Below are positions 17,671-25,746 of a stretch of DNA of 64,000 bases, piece after piece (position 1 is the first letter of the stretch; the number at the start of each line of letters is the position of its first letter). The DNA comes from Sulfurimonas sp. (GTDB taxonomy: Bacteria > Campylobacterota > Campylobacteria > Campylobacterales > Sulfurimonadaceae), in NCBI RefSeq assembly GCF_029027585.1, contig NZ_CP093397.1, positions 372,001 to 436,000 of the forward strand, written 5' to 3'. A program made the translations under genes and the position numbers. A model generated the notes under the pieces. That model did not search any database. It worked only from the letters and a program-made list of their open reading frames with translations, and was not told the DNA's origin.

Positions 17671-18614
17671 AAAATCTCTCTTCTAGCATCTGAGCTAAAA
17701 AGCTCTTTTTCGTTTATAAAAACTATGTTATTTGGTGGTGTTTTATGTCCAACTAAACGATCCTTGAATTCTTTTGTTTCTGGATTAAATAATTGTAAAT
17801 AATTTTCTTCACCACTAGAAAAAACACCTACTTTAGCACTTGGACTTAAGCCAACACAGTAAACTAAAAAATCATTTTTTATATAATAAGGTTTTTGATT
17901 TTTAATATATACTGCCATTCGTCTATCTTGCCCTGCGGTTAAAATAACACCATTTTTATATGCTACATGAAAAATATTATCAACATTTTGTCCTTTATAA
18001 ATTTTTTTAACTTTTGAGCTTATAGCATCTATGAGTTTTACTTCGCCACCTTCATCAACTATTATCATCTCTTTTTTATCACTACTTAAGAGCATATCAC
18101 CCAAAGCACTATATGATATATGGGTTTTATAAATATTATAATTTTCAGTAGTATCTCTTAAAATGACTTCTGAACCAAGTGTTCCAAAGACAATCTTAGT
18201 GCCATCTATAAAACGAGCTTCTTTTATCGCTAGTTTTTTTTCTTCATTTATAATATTTTTAAGCTCATTATTTTCATAAATCCATACATTTGAATATGCC
18301 TTTTTCCCCATGCTAACCATAAGAATTTTTCCATCTATATAGTCAACACTTAAAATATTTGGAGTTATCAGTTTGTCCATATCGTTAATGATAGTTGGAA
18401 GGATAATTTGTTTAATAATTTTTCTTTTTTTTATATCAAAAACATCAACTACACCCAAATCATTTGCGGCATATAGATAGTTTTGATGTATGACAAAATC
18501 GTTCACAAAACCGACGGATTTAAGTTTAAATGTAGGGGAGATATCTTTTGCATATATATTTGTCAAAACTAAACAAATAAACAAAATATATTTAATAAAA
18601 ATACTTATCTCCAT
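17652..18614 (-). CDS. napL: NapL-like WD40/beta-propeller protein
   Basis: 320 residues. An N-terminal signal sequence (IFIKYILFICLVLTNIYAKD) is followed by repeated strands in propeller style (FVIHQNYLYAANDLGVVDVFDI; LVGHKTPPNNIVFINEKELFSSDARREIFYW). This is the pattern of NapL, a periplasmic propeller protein encoded in epsilonproteobacterial nap (periplasmic nitrate reductase) operons. No napA or other nap gene is next to it here, so it is an orphan copy or a relative with another client. Its start overlaps the preceding gene by 23 bases, so it is coupled to the two small genes upstream. Confidence 0.7.
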   Translation of the reverse strand: MEISIFIKYILFICLVLTNIYAKDISPTFKLKSVGFVNDFVIHQNYLYAANDLGVVDVFDIKKRKIIKQIILPTIINDMDKLITPNILSVDYIDGKILMVSMGKKAYSNVWIYENNELKNIINEEKKLAIKEARFIDGTKIVFGTLGSEVILRDTTENYNIYKTHISYSALGDMLLSSDKKEMIIVDEGGEVKLIDAISSKVKKIYKGQNVDNIFHVAYKNGVILTAGQDRRMAVYIKNQKPYYIKNDFLVYCVGLSPSAKVGVFSSGEENYLQLFNPETKEFKDRLVGHKTPPNNIVFINEKELFSSDARREIFYWRLD

Positions 18615-18948
18615 TTTTCAAAAAAAGACTTTCTAAAAATTTGAATTCATTTTGTTGTTTTTTTGCTCCATCATATTCTGACACAGTATATGAAAAATTA
18701 AACTTATCTTTTATTTTATCAATAAAAAGGGTAGATTCATTTTTAGTGGTATGAGATAAAAATACGATTATGGTATCTGCATCTATCTGCTGAAGCACAT
18801 CTGATTGACGAATAAGTTTTTCTAGTACATTAAAAGCTTCTTTGTCCTCTGTGTTTATTAGCATCACTGTGAGGCAAAGTCTATATCTCAATGCTCTATA
18901 AAATTCATCAGTTCCAATATTTAAAGCATTTTCGATTAACATATCCAT
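18592..18948 (-). CDS. Small protein of unknown function, GGDEF-like fold possible
   Basis: 118 residues, soluble. The order of strands and helices (CLTVMLINTEDKEAFNVL, then SDVLQQIDADTIIVFLSHT, then IDKIKDKFNFSYTVSEYDG) resembles a worn diguanylate-cyclase fold in which the GGDEF loop would fall at QIDADT. The catalytic residues are absent, so no cyclase activity is expected. NapD is an alternative given the napL-like gene downstream, but I see no clear match. It lies between two coupled genes: 2 bases from the one upstream and overlapping the one downstream. Confidence 0.55.
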   Translation of the reverse strand: MDMLIENALNIGTDEFYRALRYRLCLTVMLINTEDKEAFNVLEKLIRQSDVLQQIDADTIIVFLSHTTKNESTLFIDKIKDKFNFSYTVSEYDGAKKQQNEFKFLESLFLKNGDKYFY

Positions 18949-18950
18949 TT

Positions 18951-19277
18951 TTAGTCTTCTTTATCTTCTAGATTCTTTTTCAGTAGTTCAAATTCATCTT
19001 TGTATAGTATATCATCTCTAAACATATTGAGCAATTCTTTTTGTCTTCTATCTTTAAACTCTTTACCTTTTGTGCTAATTATTCTTATTTCTTTCTCTTG
19101 GACTGCTTTTTTTGCTGCTCGTCTTTGCTCTAGTGGATTATCTATCTCATATTTTTTAGCATTTCTTCTAGACCAAAACCAAGATATTATTGACATTGTT
19201 GTAAAAACTATAACAAATAAAATAGCTTCATTGTAGATACCTTCTAATGTTTTTGGATCGATACCTTCTGTATTCAT
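18951..19277 (-). CDS. Small membrane protein with SHOCT-like tail
   Basis: 108 residues. There is one membrane helix at about 17-34 (AILFVIVFTTMSIISWFW), then a strongly basic linker. The tail, LLNMFRDDILYKDEFELLKKNLEDKED, is the pattern of short C-terminal oligomerisation (SHOCT-type) domains. It is the first gene of the three-gene unit leading to the napL-like gene. Function unknown. Confidence 0.6.
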   Translation of the reverse strand: MNTEGIDPKTLEGIYNEAILFVIVFTTMSIISWFWSRRNAKKYEIDNPLEQRRAAKKAVQEKEIRIISTKGKEFKDRRQKELLNMFRDDILYKDEFELLKKNLEDKED

Positions 19278-19421
19278 TTTTTTTCCTTAATTTCAAGTTG
19301 GCATTATAACCAATATAGATGATAAATTTCACAAATTTAAATAAAAAACAGATAGTTTAAAATATTTTAAAGCTTATATTGGATATAAACTTTGACATAA
19401 AAATATTTAAGGTTTTTTTTA

Positions 19422-19673
19422 ATGGCTTTACTAATAAATGATCAATGTATTGCATGTGATGCATGTCGTGAAGAGTGTCCAACAATAGCAATAGAAGAAG
19501 GTGATCCAGTTTACTATATAGACCCTGACAGATGCATAGAGTGTGTTAGCATCTATGACGAACCAGCTTGTATATCAGTATGTCCCGTTGATTGTATTGT
19601 CTTAGATAAAGACAATGTAGAATCAATAGCAGAACTTCAGTTTAAATTTAAAAATTTAAAAACAGAAGAATAA
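19422..19673 (+). CDS. 2[4Fe-4S] ferredoxin, Alvin type
   Basis: 83 residues. Cluster 1 is CIACDACREECP. Cluster 2 has the longer loop typical of Allochromatium-type ferredoxins (CIECVSIYDEPACISVCP), followed by a C-terminal helix (VESIAELQFKFKNL). It is a low-potential electron carrier in the cytosol. It lies 11 bases upstream of ppx on the same strand, so the two are co-transcribed. Confidence 0.93.
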   Translation: MALLINDQCIACDACREECPTIAIEEGDPVYYIDPDRCIECVSIYDEPACISVCPVDCIVLDKDNVESIAELQFKFKNLKTEE

Positions 19674-19684
19674 CTAAACTTCCA

Positions 19685-21145
19685 ATGGCAAAACGAGTAG
19701 CAGTTATTGACATAGGCTCTAGTTCAATAAGACTAGCTGTTTATGAAAAAACTTCTCGATTTGCCTTTCATCTATTAAACGAATCAAAAAGTAGAGTTAG
19801 ACTCTCTCAAAACGCTTACCAAAATAACAATAATCTTCAAGAAGAAGCTATGCAAAGAACAATAGACTCTCTAAAAGATTTTTTAACTATCATATCTTCA
19901 TATAAAGCAAGAAAAACTTTGTGTGTTGCCACATCAGCACTCAGAGAAGCACCGAATAAGCAAGAGTTTATACTTAGAGTGAGAGAAGAGTTAAAACTCA
20001 ATATTAAAGTCATAGATGGGCAAAGAGAAGCATATCTCGGTGGTATTGCTTGTGCTAACTTACTTCCAACACAACATAATGCACTTAGTATTGATATAGG
20101 TGGTGGTTCAACTGAGTTAGCTCTTATAAACGATAAAAATATTTCAAAAACACTCTCCATCAATTTAGGTACTATTAGAATTAAAGAACTCTTTTTAGAT
20201 TCAAAGAATACAGATGAAGCTATAGCCTATATTGACTCAAAACTTCAAATGATAGATAACTTAGATGTTGATACACTTGTTGGAGTTGGAGGAACTTTTA
20301 GAGCCATCTCAACGGCGATACTTAAAAATACAAAATACCCACTACATAAAATACATGCTTTTTCTTATAAGGAAAATGAACTCAGAGAGTTTTTAGTATC
20401 TGTTTTAGATGCAAACGAGAAAGAACTTCTAAGTCTTGGAATAAGAAGTGATAGATTTGACATCATCAAACCAGGAGCTTTAATCTTACAAAGAGTTCTT
20501 AAAAAACTTTTAATTAAAAAAATCATAACAAGTGGTGTTGGAGTTAGAGAGGGTGTTTTTTTAAGTGACTTATTAAGAGGTTCAAAAGACAAATTTCCAA
20601 CTCATTACAATACATCTATGCGATATCTATTAGATGCTCATGTAAGTGAGAAAAAATTTGCAAATTTACTAAACTCTCTTGCTAAAAAAATCTTTGATTT
20701 AACGCATAAGCATCTAGGCATAGATAAAAAATATCGCAAAGACTTAGCAATGGCAGCAAAACTATACCCTAGTGGTGGAGATGTACATTTTTACTCCAAA
20801 AACAAGCATAGTTATTATCTAGTTCAAAGTGCATTAGAGTATGGGGTAACTCACAATCAAATTACTCTTATTGCTACTTTATGTAAATATGCTAAAAAGA
20901 AACTTCCATCTTCTTCGCATCTACAAAAGTATGCTTTACTTCTTCCAGATACAAATACTACAAATGCACTTAGTTATCTACTCTCTCTTAGTATCTCTTT
21001 ACTTGTTCATAGACCTAGAAATATTGACTTTGAATTAGTTTTTTGCGAGGGAATATTAAAAATAAAATCTAGTAAAAATCTTTGTCTTAGTAAAGAAGCA
21101 GTAGAAAAACTAGAAGTTATAGAGAATTTAAAGACAGAATTTTAA
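19685..21145 (+). CDS. ppx: Exopolyphosphatase / guanosine pentaphosphatase (Ppx/GppA)
   Basis: 486 residues. Sugar-kinase/actin fold: phosphate-1 motif AVIDIGSSSIRLAVYE, phosphate-2 motif ALSIDIGGGSTELALI, then VGVGGTFRA. A helical C-terminal region of HD-like type follows. It hydrolyses polyphosphate or pppGpp; the two activities cannot be told apart by sequence. It runs in series with the ferredoxin gene and ends 3 bases from the convergent bamA gene. Confidence 0.92.
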   Translation: MAKRVAVIDIGSSSIRLAVYEKTSRFAFHLLNESKSRVRLSQNAYQNNNNLQEEAMQRTIDSLKDFLTIISSYKARKTLCVATSALREAPNKQEFILRVREELKLNIKVIDGQREAYLGGIACANLLPTQHNALSIDIGGGSTELALINDKNISKTLSINLGTIRIKELFLDSKNTDEAIAYIDSKLQMIDNLDVDTLVGVGGTFRAISTAILKNTKYPLHKIHAFSYKENELREFLVSVLDANEKELLSLGIRSDRFDIIKPGALILQRVLKKLLIKKIITSGVGVREGVFLSDLLRGSKDKFPTHYNTSMRYLLDAHVSEKKFANLLNSLAKKIFDLTHKHLGIDKKYRKDLAMAAKLYPSGGDVHFYSKNKHSYYLVQSALEYGVTHNQITLIATLCKYAKKKLPSSSHLQKYALLLPDTNTTNALSYLLSLSISLLVHRPRNIDFELVFCEGILKIKSSKNLCLSKEAVEKLEVIENLKTEF

Positions 21146-21148
21146 AAC

Positions 21149-23392
21149 TTAAAATCTCTGTCCCATGGTAAATTCAAAACTTGAAGTTCTATCATTTGGT
21201 TGGTTATTAAGTGGTCTTGCAAACATCAATTGAACTGGTCCAACAGGTGAAAACCACTCTAGTCCAAGTCCATAACCACCACGAGAAAATTCACTTAAAG
21301 AATCATCACCGATAAAACCCCAGTCAACAAAGACAACCATTCGCATCTTAGCTTTTGGAACAAGTGGTAAAGAAAGTTCAACACTATTTGAAAATGTCTG
21401 AGTACCACCAATAAGCCTTTCTGTACCATCTTTTTCTTTAACACTTGGAGAGATAGAGTAAGACTCATAACCCCTAACGCTTCCAAGTCCACCCATATAA
21501 AATCTTTCTGCAACTGGTAAGTAACCAGTATCTGCGGCAAAATAAAACCTAGCTTTATATCTAAAAATAGCATCAAAACCTATATGATCTTCAAGCCCAT
21601 AATATTTTCCAAAATTTGTTCTTGTTTTAAAGAAATTTGCTTCTCCACCCAAACCAGATTTTTCAAAACTCTGCCTAAAAGTTAAACCTTCTCTAGGAAG
21701 ATAATAATCATCTGTATTATCAAAACTAGCACTAATTGTAATAGCACTTTTTGAATAACTTTCAAAATAATAATTTACAGTTTCATTATTTTCATCTACA
21801 CCAAGAACATCATGTAAATTATAATCATTTTTTGAATAGTTATAGCCTACATATCCACTAATATTTCTAGAAAATCTATGACCTGTTCCAACACCAGCAC
21901 CAATAGTACTAACATCATAATCGTTATACTCAATATCTGACATATAGACAGAGAAGTTACCGCTAAAATCGCTATCGTTTAAGCGTGGATTTGAAATATT
22001 AAAAGAGTAGTTTTTTGTCTTCCCCGAGCGTTCTACCTTTACACCCATATTTATACCTGAACCCCAAATATTTCTGTCATTTACAGCTAAAGTTACTAAA
22101 AGACCACCATAACTTCCATATCCACCACCGATTTGTATATTACCTGTTGGTGCCTCTTTTAGTTTTACCACTAAGTCCATCGTAGAGTTATCTATTCTTT
22201 TTTCTTCTATGGTATTTCCATCAAAAAATCCAAGTCTTCCAAGAGAATTTCGCGAGTCTTTTAAATCTGTAAGCGAGTACATATCCCCTGGTCCTAAGTA
22301 TAACTCTCTTCTTACAATTCTATCAAGAGTTCTTGTATTACCAGAAATCACAACATTTCTTATTTTTACTCTCTGTCCAGGTGTGATTTTAAAAACAACT
22401 TCAACAGTTTGGTCTTTTTTATTTTTTCTTAAATCTGGCGTCACTTGAACAAAGGCATAACTCAAATCAGCTATAAGAGTTTTTATTTTTTGGGCATCTT
22501 CACGAAATGTTTTAATATTAAAAGGTTCACCTTCTTCTAACTCTATAATTTCTCGTATTTTTGCATCATCTATAACTTTATCTACTTGATGAAGAGAAAT
22601 TTTTCTTATCTTATAAACTTCACCTTCTTCTATCTGGTAACTCATTTGGGCTGTATAATCATCAAAGTTTACTCTAACAAAAGGCTCATCTACTTTAGCA
22701 TCTAAATAACCATGTTGCATATACATATCACGAATTCTAAGTGGGTCATATGCTAAATCAGATAGCTTCATATCTCCACTATTTCGTCCCCAAAACCAAC
22801 CCATAAACTGATGTTCTTTATTGGCGATAACTTCATCAAAGAGATCTGTATCTAATTTCTTAACACCGCTATAATCAAGACTTTGGATGATAATCTCTTC
22901 ACCTTCATTTGCGATAAATGTTACTTTTATACTTCCATTATCAAGGTGTTCTTCTTCTATCTCCACAACGCTATCAATCTTTCCATCTTGACTTATTGCT
23001 TCTATAATTCTTTTTTTAGCTGCTAGTAATTTCTTTTTATCGTATAAAGAACCTCTTTTAATCTGGATAACACTATCCATGATATCTTTATCGTTCTCTT
23101 TCCAACCCTTTAACTCAATCTTAGAAATAATTGCTTTTTCTTTAAAATGAAAAGTTAAATTTCCATCATCAAACTCAGCCCAAACATCACTAAAATAACC
23201 TTGTTTAAAGTATTTTTTAATTGCTTTATCTAAAATTTTCTCATTAATATTGTCATTTACTTCAAAGTCCAACATTCTTAATGCAACAGGCTTAGATATA
23301 TGTACCATGCCTTCGTATTTTATAGACTTAATTGTGATTGCTGATAGATTTACACTTAGTAATATTAGCAAAAGTGCTAAAAAGTTTCTCAT
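21149..23392 (-). CDS. bamA: Outer membrane protein assembly factor BamA
   Basis: 747 residues. A signal peptide (MRNFLALLLILLSVNLSA) precedes five POTRA domains (about 20-410), then a 16-strand Omp85 barrel. FYMGGLGSVRGYESYS contains the VRGY motif of the barrel-lining loop, and the last residue is Phe, the usual beta-signal. It inserts barrel proteins into the outer membrane and is expected to be essential. Divergent from tyrA. Confidence 0.95.
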   Translation of the reverse strand: MRNFLALLLILLSVNLSAITIKSIKYEGMVHISKPVALRMLDFEVNDNINEKILDKAIKKYFKQGYFSDVWAEFDDGNLTFHFKEKAIISKIELKGWKENDKDIMDSVIQIKRGSLYDKKKLLAAKKRIIEAISQDGKIDSVVEIEEEHLDNGSIKVTFIANEGEEIIIQSLDYSGVKKLDTDLFDEVIANKEHQFMGWFWGRNSGDMKLSDLAYDPLRIRDMYMQHGYLDAKVDEPFVRVNFDDYTAQMSYQIEEGEVYKIRKISLHQVDKVIDDAKIREIIELEEGEPFNIKTFREDAQKIKTLIADLSYAFVQVTPDLRKNKKDQTVEVVFKITPGQRVKIRNVVISGNTRTLDRIVRRELYLGPGDMYSLTDLKDSRNSLGRLGFFDGNTIEEKRIDNSTMDLVVKLKEAPTGNIQIGGGYGSYGGLLVTLAVNDRNIWGSGINMGVKVERSGKTKNYSFNISNPRLNDSDFSGNFSVYMSDIEYNDYDVSTIGAGVGTGHRFSRNISGYVGYNYSKNDYNLHDVLGVDENNETVNYYFESYSKSAITISASFDNTDDYYLPREGLTFRQSFEKSGLGGEANFFKTRTNFGKYYGLEDHIGFDAIFRYKARFYFAADTGYLPVAERFYMGGLGSVRGYESYSISPSVKEKDGTERLIGGTQTFSNSVELSLPLVPKAKMRMVVFVDWGFIGDDSLSEFSRGGYGLGLEWFSPVGPVQLMFARPLNNQPNDRTSSFEFTMGQRF

Positions 23393-23491
23393 TAAAATTC
23401 CATAATTGTAAAATAAAAAAAGATTTTACCTTTAATGAGGTTAATATCAAGTAAATCTTGTATAATTTGTCAATTAAATATAAGAAGAATT

Positions 23492-24322
23492 ATGAATATA
23501 GCTATTGTTGGACTTGGACTTATGGGCGGCTCACTTGCTCTTAGTCTGAAAAAATTAGATTTTGTAGATGAAATTGTTGGAAGTGACCATAATGAAGAGC
23601 ATAAAAAAGAAGCTTTAAAATTAAGTTTAGTTAGTAAACTCGTAGAGTTTGAAGATGTAAAAAACTATGATGTTATTTTTCTAGCTATTCCTGTTGATGG
23701 CGTCATCTCTGCACTAAATGATTTAAAAGATGTAGATGCAAATGTCACTATTATAGATTTAGGTAGTACAAAATCAAAAATCATCTCTTGTATTCCAGCA
23801 TCTATACGAAAAAACTTTGTCGCTGCTCACCCTATGACAGGAACAGAATATTTTGGTCCTTCAGCTGCTGTTGATGGCTTATATGCAGGTCAAGTTGTTG
23901 TTCTTTGTGGTTTAGAAGACAGTGGAGAGCATCAGCAAAAAGTTAGCAAAAAAATCTTTAAAGCACTTGGAATGAAAAAGCATTTTATGAAAGCTGATGA
24001 ACATGATCGCCACGCCGCTTTTATTTCACATATGCCTCATGCTATCTCTTATTCTATTGCCAACACCGTTATGAAACAAGAAAATAAAAATAATATCTTA
24101 GCTCTTGCAGCAGGTGGATTTCGTTCTATGAGTAGGCTTGCTAAGAGTTCTCCAAATATGTGGGAAGATATTTTCAGACAAAATAAAAAAGATTTACTTG
24201 AAGCAATAACTCTTTTTGAAGCAGAGTTAACAGGTCTAAAAAAATCAATCCAAAATGATGAATGGGAAAATGTCAATAAAAATATGACTGACGGAAATAA
24301 ACTACACGATATTTTAGACTAA
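23492..24322 (+). CDS. tyrA: Prephenate dehydrogenase
   Basis: 276 residues from the ATG at 23492. A longer frame opens at 23435, but its first 19 residues (MRLISSKSC...) are not conserved-looking, while MNIAIVGLGLMGGSLA at the internal ATG is the NAD-binding start of the family and AAGAAG lies just upstream. Further motifs are DLGSTK, AAHPMTGTEYFGP, FISHMPHAISYS and AAGGFRSMSRLA. It converts prephenate to 4-hydroxyphenylpyruvate in tyrosine synthesis. It converges with batD and overlaps it by 4 bases. Confidence 0.94.
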   Translation: MNIAIVGLGLMGGSLALSLKKLDFVDEIVGSDHNEEHKKEALKLSLVSKLVEFEDVKNYDVIFLAIPVDGVISALNDLKDVDANVTIIDLGSTKSKIISCIPASIRKNFVAAHPMTGTEYFGPSAAVDGLYAGQVVVLCGLEDSGEHQQKVSKKIFKALGMKKHFMKADEHDRHAAFISHMPHAISYSIANTVMKQENKNNILALAAGGFRSMSRLAKSSPNMWEDIFRQNKKDLLEAITLFEAELTGLKKSIQNDEWENVNKNMTDGNKLHDILD

Positions 24323-24338
24323 GAAATATCGTGTTTTT
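24304..24338 (+). terminator. Intrinsic terminator inside the converging ends of tyrA and batD
   Basis: ACACGATATTT (24304-24314) pairs perfectly with AAATATCGTGT (24324-24334), with a 9-base loop and then five T. The loop contains both stop codons: tyrA TAA at 24320-24322 and batD TAG on the other strand at 24319-24321. It serves plus-strand transcription from tyrA. Confidence 0.85.
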
Positions 24339-25746
24339 GAATTATGTCTTTTAAAAGTTTTTTATCTACTTCTATCTTAGCATTTTCATAAATATTTTTT
24401 TCCAAAATATCCATTATATTTTTAACATCTTCATCATTTTTATATGGAAGTAGTTTTACTAAAAGTATCTTTGGCTCTTTTATGCAAACTTCTTGTTTTT
24501 TAGTTTTAAACTTGTATGATTTTAAAAACATTATCAAAACCCCAGATGCTAAACCTAGAGTAAAAATAAGAACAAACCAATACTCTGAAATTCCACTGTT
24601 TTGACTTAGAATTACTTTTTCTTTTTCTTTTACTTTTTCTTTTTTTATAATTAACTCAACTTTAGGTTTTGAGTTTTTTACTTTTATGTTTATGGCATCT
24701 GTTGAAATTGTTTTTATCTCTTTTGTTAAAGGATTAAAATATTTAAGAGTAAAAGGTTTTATACTAAAGTCACTCTCCCCAACAAAAACTATCTTTTGAG
24801 TTAAAGAATCACCTTTTAAAACTATCTTTTCATCAAAAATATTTACGCCATCTATATATGGTTTAAAACTTTTTATATCTTCTAGGTTTCCATTTCCTTG
24901 CACTTTTATAGTTAGATTTATCGCTTCATTTACATTTATCTCCCTCTTATCAGAAGTTGCAGTTATAGTAAATTCTCCAACTAAATGCACACCTTTTGGA
25001 AGTTCTTTTACTTCTATATTTAACTCATTAGAAAAGTAAGTTTTCCATTTTATTTTTGGTATCCAAGAACCCCAACTATCACGAACATGCGCTCTAGACG
25101 CTATTCGCATCTGTGCTGAAGTTATCTTTAATCTTCCTACTCTTTGCGCTGCCATTTGGTATGTTATTTTTGTTATTGAGTATTGTCCATCTTGGCTTCT
25201 TGTAGGTTCTGATTCACTTTTTATCCAAAACCCTTTTAGTTTTGGAGCTACAAATTTACTATCAACTGCCTCAGCATTTCTTTTTTGTTTAAAAAGTAAG
25301 TTTACTTCAAAAGCTTCTCCAACGAAAACTTCTTTTTTAGAACTCTCTAAAACCAAAATAAAATCAGCATCTTTATTTGCTACAACTTTTTGAACATTTA
25401 CTTCAACCTTATTACTCTTATGTGTTTTTCCATCTATTTCAACTTCAATCGCTTCTATAACACAACTTTTTTGAGGGATAAACTTATAGCTCAAAATATT
25501 ACTTCGCGAGATACTTCCATTTATCATCTCAATAGAAGTTTGGGATGCCGTAGAAATCACATCAACACCACAAAGAGAGTTGATAATAGGTCTTGTAATA
25601 TCAGAACCTGACAGATGTAAATAGTATGTTACCATCTCTCCAATCTCAACATTTTTAGCATCTACACTTGCTCTAACACTAGCAAATATTACTAATGGAG
25701 TCATTAAGAGTATTAATATTATTTTACCAAGGTTTTTCATTGTCAT
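24319..25746 (-). CDS. batD: BatD-like oxygen-tolerance protein (downstream Bat module)
   Basis: 475 residues. A signal peptide (MKNLGKIILILLMTPLVIFA) precedes beta-rich Bat-type domains (VGEMVTYYLHLSG; EVFVGEAFEVNLLFKQ; NVNEAINLTIKVQGNGNLEDIK). One membrane helix lies near residue 395 (YWFVLIFTLGLASGVLIMFL), followed by a cytoplasmic tail. The internal Met at residue 3 aligns with the paralogue at 34867-35973 and may be the true start. The start overlaps the end of the upstream Bat gene by 23 bases. Bat proteins are linked to aerotolerance and envelope stress; the molecular role is not settled. Confidence 0.85.
   Translation of the reverse strand: MTMKNLGKIILILLMTPLVIFASVRASVDAKNVEIGEMVTYYLHLSGSDITRPIINSLCGVDVISTASQTSIEMINGSISRSNILSYKFIPQKSCVIEAIEVEIDGKTHKSNKVEVNVQKVVANKDADFILVLESSKKEVFVGEAFEVNLLFKQKRNAEAVDSKFVAPKLKGFWIKSESEPTRSQDGQYSITKITYQMAAQRVGRLKITSAQMRIASRAHVRDSWGSWIPKIKWKTYFSNELNIEVKELPKGVHLVGEFTITATSDKREINVNEAINLTIKVQGNGNLEDIKSFKPYIDGVNIFDEKIVLKGDSLTQKIVFVGESDFSIKPFTLKYFNPLTKEIKTISTDAINIKVKNSKPKVELIIKKEKVKEKEKVILSQNSGISEYWFVLIFTLGLASGVLIMFLKSYKFKTKKQEVCIKEPKILLVKLLPYKNDEDVKNIMDILEKNIYENAKIEVDKKLLKDIIQKHDIS

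Noticed and set aside
18592-18948. The 118-residue protein as NapD
   Set aside because: Next to a napL-like gene this is tempting, but no NapD motif is visible and it is longer than usual. Left as unknown with a GGDEF-like hint.
23435-23491. Longer N terminus for tyrA
   Set aside because: The NAD-binding motif starts at the ATG at 23492, which has a ribosome site. The 19 extra residues do not fit the family.
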